From: Cinclus cinclus | Lineage: Eukaryota; Chordata; Aves; Passeriformes; Cinclidae | Direction of reading: 5' to 3' | Length of the DNA stretch: 64,000 nucleotides | Assembly: GCF_963662255.1 (NCBI RefSeq) | Contig: NC_085067.1 | Span: 2,756,428 to 2,820,427 of the forward strand | Part shown: positions 33,702 through 47,400 of the stretch, in pieces | How positions within the stretch are numbered: the first letter of the stretch is position 1 | Layout: each line of letters begins with the position of its first letter | Notes under the pieces: generated by a model | Told to the model about the DNA's origin: nothing | What the model saw: only the letters and a program-made list of their open reading frames with translations | Databases searched by the model: none | Made by a program: the position numbers and the translations under genes

Positions 33702-36700
33702 GCATCTTGCTCATCAGGCAAACTGCTGATAAAGCATATCTATCATGATCATAACAGTCAGCACTTCCACAGCAGTGCTCATTCCTAAAGCTTTTTGCAA
33801 ATACCAACTGATCAGATTAACCTTTTCCAATTAAAATTGCAGCCACAGCTAAGCAGAACCCATCCTCACACAGAAGGGTTCATTTATGAGAAACTCACTC
33901 CTCTCTTGTCCAGTCCAAATGGGGTTTTGGCAGGAATGTACCTGGCCAGCTGCTAAGGACTGGGCATTGTTTGCTCCACAGCTGCAGCTCTGGATTTCAG
34001 CAAGATTTGCCTTTTACACTCATCAGAGAAGGAAGATAAATCAGTTTTCGCCTGTATCCTGCCCCAGTTCTCTGTGTGCACCAGAATTTTGTCAGAACTG
34101 AGTTTTGCATTAGTCAGCATTGTTTTCCCATCCAAGGTGAGAAGCACTCAAGGACTGCAGCCTAAATTTGCACCAGGGCAGAAACCAGATGTAAACCAAA
34201 GCAGAATCCTCACTTTTAGCTGATACAAAACCATGCCCAAATTCCAGGGCCCTGACTGAGCAGCTGATGTGTTTTACCCCAGCCCTAAGGGATGCCAGGA
34301 CCTGTAATCTGTGATTCTCCAAGTGCAGGGAAGGAGGAGACCAAGTGTGCCCTACCTGGGGCCAAATGCAACTGGATCTCAAGGACCTGTCCCCAGGAGC
34401 ACCTGGAAGCACAAGGAAGGGCTGGCAATCACTTCACCTGATTCCTGAGTGAGAATCCACACTGTCTTTAAACATCACACTTGATTTGTTATGAAATGGT
34501 GCAACTCCCTCTCACCTTCACTTCAGCATGGATCAGTAAAATAATCAATCACCACTTTTATCATTTCCATCCTGCCGTGCCAAACTTTCCTTTCCGGATT
34601 AGCTGGAGAAGGAAATCCACAGGCACCCCCAGAGCCCAGTGGAGAGAAAAATAAACCCCAACCAGAATAATATCACAGCAAATCCCTTAATTTGCTTGCT
34701 AACCTCTCTGTCCAGACCTGCTAAGCACCAATGCTCCAGAACAATGAATAACCAGGAAACACTACAGCTGCATTTATCTGACACAGCAATGAACACACAC
34801 AGGAATTATCTGCTGCACACAGCTTTCTGCAAAAGCAGTTCATAAGCATTCATTTATTTGACCTCATAACACACTGAACATCAGCAAAAAAATCTGACCT
34901 TTTAAAAGCAGACAAAAAAAATATTCAGGCGACATGGTATTAGAGGAACTGCAATTCCTGTTCTCAGGGCTGTGCTGAGAAGGAAAACTCCATCTCTCTG
35001 CTTCAGGCAAGGCAGAGAATAAAGATTTGTGAGCCAAGATCTTGGTGGGAAGCCTTGTGAAGAAAATGCCTTGAATAAAAACTTCAGCTAAGATCAGCTA
35101 TGGCAGCTATAATTTATCAAGACACCACTTTCACACAGTCTGATCACATGTGCATTGTCTACCAAGAGCTCTGTCCTCATCAGTGTGGTAGAGGAGGGAA
35201 AACCTACAGGAAATGCATTCTGACATTCTACAAGCACAGCCAGCAGCTTATATGGACCAATTTCTGTCTTCAATATAATTTTGAAATGTATTCAGTGGCT
35301 CCCAGCAATGCAAAATCCAACCCCTCGGATTTTTCATGTCCTAATGACAACTACATTTGAATTAAGAGACAATTACCAGCTAACAGTGCATTTGTTCTGC
35401 TGCAGAACAAAGGCATGAGGATGAATTTAGGCTGTTTTCAGAATGATGAGTTCATGTTCATCAGCAGCACAGGCAGTGGGCAGCAGTGGAGCCATTCCAG
35501 TCACTTTAAAACAGAACAAAAGGTTTGTTCACTTTATCATCATGCCCAGCACTGTCAGAGAGATGAGTATCTGTCACCAGCAACATCATCCATTATTTTT
35601 CTTTTCTCATTCAAGAGAAATTTATCTCTGGGATGCACTCAATTCAATGGAAGAGAAATTCGTGCCAATTAATGAATGCACAACAAGTCAGAAAGCTGGT
35701 TTAGACAAAAGGCAGGAATTCTAAAGAAAAAGCTTCCAACATCATTTATTGTGGGTTATCAGTGACAGAATCAGGTGAATGTTTTGCTTGCCTGCACTGG
35801 GTGTGTTGGGCTGTCCTGCTGAGTTTAGAGCAGAAATCAACTTCCTGATGGAAAAATCACCACACACATTTTGCCATTTGGGCAACTTTTTGGTTCAAAA
35901 TCCATCCTCCACCTGTGGGTGTCCAACACCCACTTTCCACACAAAGCTGTCAGCAATTCAGGAAATGCAAGAAAAGGGAGGAAGTCTGTGCCAGGCACTT
36001 GCTAGACAAGGCCATCACACGCAAGCCTAATTTTGAATAAAATCTATTTGCAATGCAGCTCAGATGCTAATGTTCATTGTGGCAGGACAAACAACAGGTT
36101 TGTTGGGTCTGAGAGTTTGTTTTATGGATTAATCAATTTTTAAGAGAAACTCCAGCCTGAAATACTTATTAAAATATAGCAAATGCTACAGAAAGCTGTT
36201 TGCAGCAGCTCTGAAATAATCCAGGTATCTGGAAATCCAACCTTTCTCCTTTGGTGGGTCTATTCTCATTAATGTGCAAAGAATTTGAGATGTGCTGATT
36301 CCCAGTGCAAGGAAAACACAAGAGGAACTGGGTTTGAAGAGTCTTCTGTGTCTAAGTTGTGGCAGCCTGGGTTGCTCCAGGCTCTGAGCAGGATTCTAAG
36401 AAAATTCTCAAGGTAAGAAGAGCCATTTACCAGGGTTTTCTTGACAAAAGCTGCCTGAATGTTCCCTAATGCAGCTTGAAGAAGGCAGGCTGGTCTCTAA
36501 TTGGAGTTGGGGTTTGATGCCCTGTTCTGCTTCCCTATGGAACAGAAGTTTATCACACTGTCAGGTGTTGGTCCCACAGAGACACCAGGCACTGCTAAAG
36601 GAACATTTTATACTCTGATGGTGACAAAATATCCTGGTTTGGGGCAGCTCTGGAGATCCACAGCTCTGGGAAAGATGAACCAGATCATCTGAAGGTGGGA

Positions 36701-39700
36701 GGGTGGAATGTACCTGGTGTAAAGTCTGAGCATCCTGAATTTAACCAGGGAACAACACAAGGGAAAGCCAAGAAAGGAGCTGAAATAGCAGATGTGTGAA
36801 CACAGTGTGCCTCACTCCTTCAGCATCAAGTTTCTGAAATGCACCAATTTCAAACCCTGGCCAAGGTGATGCTGCAAAGAGTCAGGAGCAGCAGCACCAG
36901 TGATCCCCGAGTGTCCCTCTCTAACACCTCAGCTCATCCTCCAAACCCTGGAAGTAGGAAAAGAACATGAGAAAATGTGGAAAACAGGTAGCACTCTGCA
37001 CTGACTTTTATCAGCTGCACGGACACAATTACAACATAAATAATAATATTTAACATATTTTTTCCTTGATCTCTTCATCACTGGGAGGAAGCACTTCACG
37101 GTCTTGGGTAAAAGGGGATGGAGAGATGGATGGAGGGAGGTGATGCTGATGGCAAACAGCATTCCAGACACCTGGCAGGGAACCACTAGAGGGCCTCAGG
37201 AAAAGCTGCAGCAGGAGGCAATCCCAGCCTCTCCAGCCGGGATGGGCAGGATGCCAACCCTGCTGCACCTGCCCTGCTCCACATTCCACAGCCAGCCCGG
37301 CAGGAAAAACCCCAGCGTTATCCTGCTCCACAGCTCCCGGCACCAAGCCCGCCACAACTGCCAGCATGATTATATTAATCACCTTTTAAAGGTTGGGGTT
37401 TGGTGGCTTTTATTTTATTCCTCTTTGGGATCATCGCTCTATGTCTGTCACTACTCTTGTCAAAAATAGATAAAGCACCCCAAAACAAACCCCCCTGGGG
37501 TGTCTCTGATGGACAGGCTGCCTCTAAAGGTCACCTGGAAAGTACAGGAAAAGGAGTTGAAACTTAAAAGGAACAAAGAGCAAACTTTAAAACTCACAGG
37601 TTAGAGTTTTGTTTAAGTCTGTGCAGCTTTGTCACTGTAAGCCAGTAAAAACCCATTAAGCTTATTAATATTAACAAAAACTTAAATGGTTCTAAATTTA
37701 CATAGTCGATTTAGGTTCTGTCAATTTGGAGATTAAATCAAATTTTAAAGTTTCATTTATTTTGATAACCCACACCAGTGCATTTTCAGGTTCTCCAATG
37801 CAAGAAGCAAGTCCAAAAAACTCCTGCATTGCAAGCAGTGGACTATAGCACTCAGCCAACTGGAAAGGGAAAGAACAGATTAAAAATAACTCAGTGAAGA
37901 TGGTGCAGAGGTGCTTCTTTCTGGCTCCTGACTACAGACAGCAGGTGACAATGAGAATTTTCTGAGTTTCTTTACAGCCTAAGAAACTGGAGCATTTCAT
38001 GTCAGAACTGCTCACTCACCTCTCCCCAGGAACTAAATCACCATCAGACACCACTGGGAAGCAGGGGAAGGGAAACAATTCTTGATATTTTAATCAAAGC
38101 CTTTCCTTTACAATTTAATCTCAAAAAGGCACGGGACAAGCTAGGACAGACATCACCTGGCTCCATAGTTTATTACAGAAGGTTTCTTTAAACCTTTTTT
38201 TTTATTATTATTTAAAGGTATTAGTGAAAGATTATAATTTATTACTTTTTCCAGGCCTGTCTCTGAAACCACAGGAGCAGGGACTGCAAGATTCAGCCTC
38301 TCCAAGGAATGACTGACACTTCTAGCTGAATTCTCTTCCCACTCTCCCGAGTTGCCTGGCAGCAATATCTTTGCAATGCAGAAGAGCCTGCGCTGCTGAT
38401 AAGGAGCAGCAGGGCGAGATTACAGCTCTGAGCTGCCCACCTTCAGGTCCCTCCAGCCAAATCCAGGGCCCACTTCCAGCAGAGGCCACTCCAGAGGTAG
38501 CAAACACAGCAGGGAAAGTCGCCTGGAGAAGCCGCGCTGTTCCGAACGAGGCAGGGCTTCCGTCTGCTCCCACCAGCAAATCCCACTCCTGCCACAAATA
38601 AAAACTGCAAGCTGGGCTAATTTAACACCCAAGTGACTCCATTTCCTCCTGTACGTTTTGCAAAGCACCAGCAGCCCCAGGAAGGGGTAAGAGTCCTGCA
38701 GCTGAATCAGCTGAGCTGCAGCTCCTCGTTTCAGATCCCCCCTGGTGCTGGACAAAGCCGTGTTCAAGGTGAAGGTCACATCTGGAGCCCCAGATCAAGG
38801 ACTTTGCCAGCATCACACAGATACAGCATTCTACAAAATGAAACAAGACCCTTGCCTTGCTATTCAGGCACCAATCTGAACTAAAGGCAGCAAGGAAAAA
38901 CTCTTCCCATCCAACTGATCATTTAATGGAAACGCTTTTCATCATCCCAACTTCTCATCTTGATTTGCTTTAATTTTAAAACAGTCTGGCTGTCAAAATA
39001 AATTTCCTATCATTGCATTTTCTGTGGTGCTCCTCCGATCACTTTATTATCTCCCTCTCTGGCAAATGTAGGTATGACCAGGATTCAATTACCTGAGGCT
39101 GCTGGATGGATCATCCATTTCTCCCTGATAAAGCCAGGGCACACAGTGAGAACATTTATCTATTGCAAGGATCATTCCAATATCCTTAAAGGCATTAAAG
39201 AGGGGTCTGCTAGAGCTGCCTGTCATGACTCACTACTACAAAGCTCCCCTTGACAAATTCCCAAGTTTTCACCTGCCCACAAACCCCAGCTGCTCAGAGG
39301 GTTCTTTAACCCAGCCTTGTTCTGCCCAGTAGCTCATCTGTCACAGGACAGGCAGCAACTCTATTTTCTACCCTGCTACATCTGATTCTGAGTACAGCTG
39401 AGGATAAGATGGTGAATTCAGACCCATCTATGCCAGAAACACTTTTAATGCAACAGTTCCTGCATTAACAAGGGACAAACTCTGGGGCACTTCAGCCCCA
39501 ACCATTCTCACTTCCCTTTAGCAGCGCTGTGTGTCAGGGGGGCAAAGTCAGGTGAGGATTTAGGGCTTGGATCTTCACATGACAGATACTTTATAAGTGA
39601 ATCTCGTTTGAGAAGATCAAGTCAGCTGTTACCTTGCCAGGTTTTGTCATTAGTTCCTCCTGGATATCCTCTCCAGCCTGCCAAGGCAGGTGAACTGACT

Positions 39701-42700
39701 CACCTCACACAGCTCTGTGACAGAACTGACGCATGTTTGAGCTGGGAGTTCCTGGGATTCTCGTTAAGATTTCTTATTTCCCCACAGTTAATAATTAACC
39801 CTGGTTTTTTTTGTTTGTGATGCTGGACAGTCTGTTTTTAGTAACATCTTGCTCCAGCCATATTTCATCAGTGAAACCTCAGAGGTTTCTTCTGGAGCTC
39901 GGGCAGCTGGGCTGTGCAATGCCCAGGTCACACCACGCTACATTTTGTGAAACAGGAGAAGTGACACCATTCTGCCTTCCCTCTCAGCAGATCAAAAACT
40001 TCTCTGAAAGGCAAATTCAAAGCATCCTCAGCTTTTGGAACTTTCAGTAGCCTTTGCTCAACTGCGGGAGTTTCATTCTGTACAAGTCACGACAGCAGTG
40101 GAAAAAAAAAGTCTGAAAGTCATGTATTTTTGTGAGTCAGCAAAACATCTCAAATTTTAGCATTCTCCCACACCTGAACAGGTGCAAAAAAGCAGTCTCT
40201 AGGTGGAGCTGTTGGTGAGACCGGAAGGCAGCTCTGCCAGGTTGCATTCCCATAACTTCCAGTGACTCACAGTGCCTGGCACTATCATTTGTTAAAGCAA
40301 GAGTGAAGCAGGGATAATAGCTATTTACTAAAAACAGAGAAGCGTGATTAGCTTTAATTAGCATTGTCAAGTGACTTGAGATTGTCAGGTACAAGATGTG
40401 GGAGCACTAAGTCTCATTAATTATGTTATTTCCTGCAACCTTAAGTGGCTTGGCCAGTCCAGTGACGCTTCCGGAGACGGAGCTGCTCCTGATGGCCAAC
40501 ACATCCCACATCAGAGGGTGGAAATGCTCCCAGGCAGGCCTGGGAGAGGTGGCTGTCCAGTAAAGGGTTGTAGAGAAGGAGAAGAATCAAGAACACTCAG
40601 CTTATGTGCTGCAGGACAGCCACAGACCCTGAAAAATGGGGAAAAAAAGGCAAAATGACACAGCAGAAAGACTTGGAGATAACCCACTGCCAAAATCCAG
40701 GGAGATGAAGACCAGGGACCAATGGGGGCTACAGGAAACAGCATTCAGGTCCAGGGTACAGCACTCCTGAAAAACTGTCTTTTTATTCTCCCCCAAAAGA
40801 CATATTATAAGAAATTCACATTCTCAACCAGCATCACATGGGCTAGACTAATTGATTTATCAGGTAAAGAGCTGCATAAAGGAAAGAAAAATCTTTTCAG
40901 TCAGAATAGTCCCTCTCTTCCATTGTGTATCCTGCAATAATCCTGCCTTGTTTCCAAGCAATAAACACACCCTGCTACATCTTAGAAACCCTGATCAGCT
41001 TCAAAACAGTCCAGGGAGCTGAACTCTCAATTTCCCCACTCCTGACTTCACTCTGTGCTCCATCACTCCACAGCTGACCTCTAATGAAGACTCTGCTTAA
41101 ACTCAAGCAAAGAGCTCTGCCAGTTAATGACCAAATCCCAACAAAATCCTGGCTTTATTGGTGTCTCTTCTTCCACACACACAGGCAAAGGCAAGGCCAT
41201 GAGGCAAGAACAAGAAATAAATAAATAAGTAAATGGTTTTTTACTCCTCTGCCATCCCTTCAATGCTTTTGTAACACCACACCAGATGAAGGAGGTCCCA
41301 ACTTTCTAAACTGCCAGTCAGGACCTACACCAGAGTGACCAGTTCCTTAATTAAATTCCCTCTCTCAGCAACAGGTATTCAATCCATGAGTCAAGGAACC
41401 TTTGAGGGAATGTTGATTTACAGGTAGGGATGCTGTCTTCTTCAACACAGCCCTGACTCAACTGCACACCCCAAACAGCAAGGAAAGGAAATAATTTATT
41501 CAGAATCTATGGATCCAGAGGACATGAGGGAGCTCACGGACTGTTTTGCCAGTTATTCCAATCCTGGCACTGGGAAAGAGACACCTGCAAAGAAAACTAA
41601 AATAATAAATAAATAAAATAAACACTTGACATCTCTATCAGATGAAAACAACTCATCTGCCCTCCCTACAGCATTCCCAACCTCAGCTTCAAAGCTTTGA
41701 GCAGGAAACAAGAACCAAGGATCCAGGGAGAAATGGAGAACATCCCAATTCCCTGTTCCAGCAGTGCTATTACACTGCAAACAATGTTTACAAGGAACCA
41801 GAGGCGTGGATCCAACACCATGAGATCTTGAACAAAATCAGTGGGAGTGCTCAGCAAGGATGAAGTCACAAAACACATCCTTTCCAGGCAGAATCCTCTC
41901 ACGGATTACAAGGCAAGCTCCCTCAGTATCTGCTTGTTTACAACCCTCTCACTCAGCACAGGCCTCCCTGCACTGCCCAGCTTTAAGTAACCTTAAACGC
42001 ATTAGGAAAAATCCTTATCTGGAGCAGGGAGCCGGCCCTGAGGAAGGCAGGGGCAGGAGGCAGGGGGCAGGAGCAGTGCTCTGTCCCGCCCTTGCCCAGC
42101 TGCACGCCAGGAACACTGGTCTGACAAGCAGGCCTTCCTCTGGCTCTTTTCTAAGACACAAAAAAAGGTGAGGACACAGCCACTCCAGTAAATTGTAGGG
42201 TAAAGGATCCCGCTTTTTTTTACTATTATTATTCCCCACTTTTTAAACAGCAGAATTTCAAGCCACCTTGACTTCAGAACTCAGCATTCAAACCTAAAGC
42301 TGTGCACCCATGGCTATTCCATCACTTCGAACTTCTCTGGCTTTTCTGGCTCAAACCCAGAAGTTTCTATGGAGATGCAGAACCCCGTTACCATCTCGCC
42401 CTCAGCCCCGGCCTTCGGCGGAGCTCTGCAGAAGAGGAAGCTGCTACACCCCGTATCAGAGGCGACAACAACAACACGGAGCAGCAGCCGAGTTACCCCG
42501 CGCCCAGTTTCGGGGCTCCGTGTGCCAGAACTGCCCTAGGAGGGACATCCCCAGGGTACCCCGCAATCCCCGTGCCCCCCCGGGCACGATGGCAGCGCTC
42601 TGGCAGAGCCACAGCTGGGCACGGCCGGGGGGGGCTCCAGGGACTCCCAGCACCGCCGGCAAACGGAGCTGCTATCCCGGAACCCCCGGGGGAAGATGCT

Positions 42701-43179
42701 GCAGCTCCGCGGGGTCACTGCCCGAGCTCCCCGCACACCCTGTCCCACCTTCGGGGCCAGATGAGCGGTGAGGCAGGACCAGCTCCGCTCCTCCCGATCG
42801 GCGGTGTTTCCTTGCTGATCCCCGGGTCGGTGGCACCGAACCCCTCCCGGCCGGACCTGTTGCCCACCGCCTCCGTCCCCTCGCCCGGCCGCGAACACAA
42901 AGGCCGCCGCTCGCCCAGCCCGCATCTCCCACCGCCAGCACCGAGGGCTTCCCCCATCTCCTACACCGGCCCTAATGGAGCCCCCCGGGGATGCTCCCCC
43001 GGATCGGCGCGGCCGCGGGCCGGGTGGAGGGGACACGGGGACACACGGACACGGACGCGGCTGTGGCGCAGCTGCGCGCGGCCGCCCAACCCCGGTCCGG
43101 CCGTGCGCGGGCCGAGACGTTTGTCCTCGGGGCCGCTCGCCCCTCACGCCCTCACGCTCGCCGTGCCGCCCTCACTCAC

Positions 43180-43255
43180 CGCGGCCGCACCGAGCGCGTC
43201 CCGGCGCGGACCGAGCGCGGCGGCCGCCGACGCGCACAGAGCCCGCAGCGCTTCC
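43180..43255 (-). other. YPEL2: YPEL2 non-coding exon 1 (predicted)
   Basis: A consensus donor GTGAGT (43174-43179 on the minus strand) follows GC-rich sequence starting about 30 bases downstream of a TATA element. This gives a first exon of about 75 bases, with its right end at the inferred start site. It contains no ATG in the YPEL2 frame. Position is inferred from signals only. Confidence 0.5.
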
Positions 43256-43280
43256 CCCGCCCACCGCTTGCTCCCTCCCC

Positions 43281-43285
43281 TTATA
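43281..43285 (-). promoter_or_regulatory. TATA element of YPEL2 promoter
   Basis: The minus strand reads GGGGTATAAGGGG, a good TATA box in GC-rich flanks. It predicts a start site near 43250, compatible with the donor at 43179. Confidence 0.6.
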
Positions 43286-43316
43286 CCCCGCCGGCGCTGA
43301 GCGACACCGCTTCTAA

Positions 43317-43468
43317 CCAATCGTCACCCGCCGGCACATAGCAACACGCCGCGGATTGGCTGAAGGCGGCCGCAGCCCATTTTTGCCGAGCCAATCAGAG
43401 GGAGGCGTTCCCGCCCCACCCCGCGCGCACCGGCGGGTCCGCACGCACCGGCGGAGGCGGCAGCCAAT
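43317..43468. promoter_or_regulatory. Array of four CCAAT (NF-Y) boxes
   Basis: CCAAT cores lie at 43317-43321 (plus), 43355-43359 (minus), 43391-43395 (plus) and 43464-43468 (plus). Centre-to-centre spacings are 38, 36 and 73 bases, about one, one and two times 36. They sit 30-190 bases upstream of the TATA element. NF-Y binds CCAAT in either orientation, and spacing of about 30-40 bases is known from multi-CCAAT cell-cycle promoters. Confidence 0.65.
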
Positions 43469-43770
43469 GGGAGCGCGGCTCGCGCGGCCGCACAACAAAC
43501 GCGGCGCGGGCTCTTAAAGGCGCCGCGCCCGCCCGCGGGGATGCGCGCAGGATGCGCGGGGACTGCGCGGTGCCGGGGGTCCCGGCTTTCAGGGCCATGG
43601 AGCAGGGAAAAGGGGCGGCTGTGGTCACTTTCCCATGGTTTGTGCGGTGTTTCCGTCTTTCCCCGCGCAGGTAATTAGCGTGCGTTAATGAAGGGCGGTA
43701 ATTAGCGGTGGCTGGTGCGGGGGTTGGCCCCGGGGGAGGGGGAGCAGCGGCGGAGCATAGACACGAAAGT

Positions 43771-44093
43771 CACCAAGATTGACCCCAAAATCCACCAGTG
43801 CTAACCCCCAAACCCACGGATATTGACGCCAAAATTCACCAGTATTAACCCCAAAATCCACCGACATTCACCTCCCAAATCACCAGTGCTAACCCCAAAA
43901 TCCACCCATATTAACGCGAAAATTCACCAATATTAACCCCCAAATCCACCAGTGCTAACCCCAAAATCCACCAATCTTAATCCCCAAATCCATCACTATT
44001 AACCCCAAAATTCACCAATATTAACCCCCAAATCCACCAGTGCTAACCCCAAAATCCACCAGTATTAACCTCCCCAATTCACCAATACCAGCC
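43771..44093. repeat. 23-24 bp minisatellite upstream of the YPEL2 promoter
   Basis: About thirteen or fourteen imperfect copies of a unit like CCCCAAAATCCACCAGTATTAA. The variable position alternates between AGTGCTAAC and AATATTAAC types, so neighbouring units form a pattern of about 47 bp. It ends about 0.3 kb upstream of the CCAAT array. Confidence 0.94.
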
Positions 44094-44384
44094 CAGCTTC
44101 TCCACCATGCCACAGGACTAATTACAAAATTGAGGATATTCCGTATTTCTCATAGAAATCTCCATCCCAGCCCCTGCCATTAATTTTTTCCAGCAGATAT
44201 CGTGGCAGTTTTGTACCCCAACAGCTGCATACCTACATACCCAGCAAACCCCAATTCAATGCCATCCCCTCAAAGCTCTGTAATTAACACACCAGCAGCT
44301 CAGGTAATTTGAAGGCTTCTCCCTGCACGTTTTTATTCCCTAATAACAATAATTCAGTGTATAAAGTATAGGTTTAATAACCCC

Positions 44385-44480
44385 AGAATGCTTTGGGGTG
44401 CAAGGGACCTTAAAGTCCATCCCATTCCACCCCTGAACTCTTCCCACTATCCCAGGTTGCTCCAGTCTGACCCTTGACAT
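44385..44480 (-). mobile_element. Short CR1 LINE 3' fragment
   Basis: The plus strand reads CAGAATGCTTTGGGGTGCAAGGGACCTTAAAGTCCATCCCATTCCACCCC and then CAGGTTGCTCCAG, which is the antisense of a CR1 3' terminus. Only about 100 bases are retained. Confidence 0.8.
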
Positions 44481-44499
44481 TTCCAATATTAAAAATATT

Positions 44500-47400
44500 T
44501 AATTAATATTTTCCTATCAGGCCATTTCTCACATCCATGGATTAAAGTTCTATATCTTCAGGGCTGAAATATATTTGCTTTATGAGATTATTCTTGTTCT
44601 AACACTCTCCTGCTTAAGCAAATTTTTAAAGGTATTTTACTGCAGAATTCCATAATAGGTAATAAGAGCAATATTCTGGGTCAGATGTAAAATACGTTGA
44701 CTAATAAGGCAATATTTCCATTAACTGTGATAATTTTAATGGGTAAAATAACATTCTACCTTGTGCTATAAATTATTTTCCTTCCACACAAGACAAGCCC
44801 ACCCCTCTGATCACATTATTGAACCAGCTGCTGGCTGGGTGAGAAATTCCACAACCAGATTTTCAATACTAAATGACTTTTTTTTTTCACTCCTTGTACA
44901 ATTTAAACACGCTGCTAACAAAGATTCAAGCACCAGGGTAGTTAACAGCTATTAAATACACCCAATAAAGAGGAAAAATGCTATTTTTAAAAATTTAATT
45001 GTGTTACCTTTAGACAGCTGCAAGAGGAACCTGCTTTGAAGGCTTAATTTATTTAAGCTTCTTCTTTTCTTAGATAACCTCCTGCCTTCCCCAGTCAGCA
45101 GCAAAGAGCAAAAACTGGATTTTCAGCCCCTCTCCCTGGTGCTAAAAGCTCTGTATTTAACAGATCTAGACGAGGTTATCAGCAGGAAGCGGTGACAGAA
45201 TTTACTTGAACTTTAAATCACCCAGAAACCACAAGAAACCATCAGCAAAACAAATTTACATCACCAAGAGGATGCTGCACAGAAGTGAATTTTTTTTTCA
45301 CCCCATGTGTGCAGCAGAATTTTCAGTTTAATAAAAATACATCATTATTTACGAGGTGAACATCAAGATTATTTTTTAATCTATACAAAGGTTTCTATTG
45401 TTATAAGATTGATTTAGGGTGGTGATAGATTGGAATTATATTGCTTTAAGTTCAGCATCACCATGGAAATCTGGAGGCTCACACAGCTCTGAGGTTGTAG
45501 TAAAATATCACCATAAAAAAAGCCAAGATTTCTTCTTTATGTTCCAAACCCTGGGATTTATAAAAAGTTGAAGGTTTTTAGGGACAACAATGTTTTATCA
45601 GCAACAAAATAAAATGCTGGTTGAGTTAAATGCTACTTTTTAAAGCTTCAAATCCCATTCTCACATTTGATTCTGGGTTACAGATTTGGCTGCAAACTTT
45701 GCAAGCACAGCTTGAGCAGCACCATGAAAACTTTAACTGGCCTAGCTTTAGGAAAATCTATTAAAAAAAAACAAACCAAAATCTGGATTTTGGCTCAACA
45801 ATAATTACAACTTAGCTTTCAACTGAACAGCTAGACAGGATTTTTTGTTTCACTATTTGCAAACACTCATTTTTTGGAGCCTGAGCAGCACAGCTACTGC
45901 TTTTCCTTGCTCAGTGTCTGGTGTCAGTTGAAACCTTAATTAAAATTTAAACAAGAAAAGCCCAAGTCATCAAGCATCACTGCCTGGGGGAAGCTTTTGT
46001 CATGGCAATACTGAGAGGGGAGAAAATACCAGATCACCCACTGAGGTATTGCCTCAACATCCCGGGAATTGCACGTTTAAATCTGATAAAAATCTCAGTT
46101 TCTTGGCATTCCTGAATTGTATTTGCAGCAGGTATTGGCCTTGCAAATCAAGATGCCTCCCTTGCTATTGCCTTTTTTCTCTATTTGTAAAATGGGAATA
46201 TTTGAAATTTTTGTTAGACATGAGGAAGAAGCATCCTTCAAGTGTTTCCATCATTAACAGAAGTTATTTTTTTCCCCAATTTCACTATTTTTGGTCCAAC
46301 AACAAACCGGCCAGCATCTGCCAGTGCATCACCCTACCCCAAAAACCACAACAAAAACAAAACAAAAAGCAACAAAAAAATCACTCTACAGCTGTAAAAC
46401 AACAGCTGACCCTTCCTTTTCTTTTCCATAGCAATATAAAAGATTTTAGACTTAGGAACTCTTCATAAATCGAGGGTAAAAAACTCAGAATTTGGGACTG
46501 AAGGAGCATTTCCCTGCACTGCGGGCTGCCCATCCCGCCGGGCTCCGGGAATTTCCGTGTGGATGGTGGATCCTGGGAAATCCATCGGGAATTACACGGG
46601 CTGTGGCGGCCTCCCGTGGCAGCAGAGATTTATTTCCTACCAAAATCCATCCCTTCTCCACGGACACGGGGAATTTCAGTAGCAAACCAATATAAAAAGA
46701 GGAAGATATCCTGAAAATTCCTTAAAATATTCAGCACTTCGAAGCCTTCTTGCTTTGGATAACATAAATTGTGAAGTTGTTCTGAGTATTCTGTTTGAGC
46801 TGCAGATTTATTTATGGTGATCACAGATAAATACTTACCATGTTAAAATACTCTGGAATGCTCCCCAATTGCCTGTTCTGGTTAACCAAACATTTAGGAT
46901 ATGTTTTAAGAAATCAAACAGCATCCAGAGCCATCTGGAGAATCCTTTCGTCATGCTGGAAATATCCTTTAAAAGTTGCTAAATATTGTAACATACAAAC
47001 CCCCATTTCACCTCTTACCTAAATATGAACCTTCAAGTCTTTAAAATTAGACTTGACCTTAAAACCTAGTATTTAATGTAATTTAATGGCAACCCAGTAG
47101 GAAAGCTGGAAATTTTCCTCTAGGACTAGAGGAAATGTTATCCTGCTGATCTTCATGAAGGACAGAAACTTGCTGCAAGTGGAATTCCTGTGAATACAGA
47201 CTCAAGCCAAGGACTCTGTAAACACAAAATCACTCTCAGAAATTAGGTTTTTAGGGAAAGAAGTCACACTTAAGAAGCATTCAGTTTTAGATCTTTTATG
47301 AGCAAGGATGTTTTAATGTGCCACATTTCAAAAGCATCAAATCTTTCTTCACATGAAAAGAAAAATCACTGCATAGCTTTGGAGCTAGAGAGACTTTCTG

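Larger units (their letters stand above)
32210..43179 (-). other. YPEL2: YPEL2 intron 1 (about 11 kb)
   Basis: This intron separates the presumed non-coding exon 1 from exon 2. One CR1 fragment is present near 33.3-33.55 kb. The rest shows no recognisable exon, RNA gene or mobile element. The open frames in this interval are short and unsupported. Confidence 0.65.
42350..43640. promoter_or_regulatory. CpG island over the YPEL2 promoter
   Basis: The sequence changes from AT-rich to strongly GC-rich, with dense CG dinucleotides (densest about 42.8-43.6 kb). Boundaries are by eye. The long open frames in this stretch on both strands are an effect of GC-richness and are not counted as genes. Confidence 0.85.

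Noticed and set aside
42302..43300. 332-codon plus-strand open frame and several overlapping ones on both strands
   Set aside because: It lies in the CpG island, where stop codons are rare. The residues are low-complexity Pro/Arg/Ala and overlapping frames in all phases are equally open.
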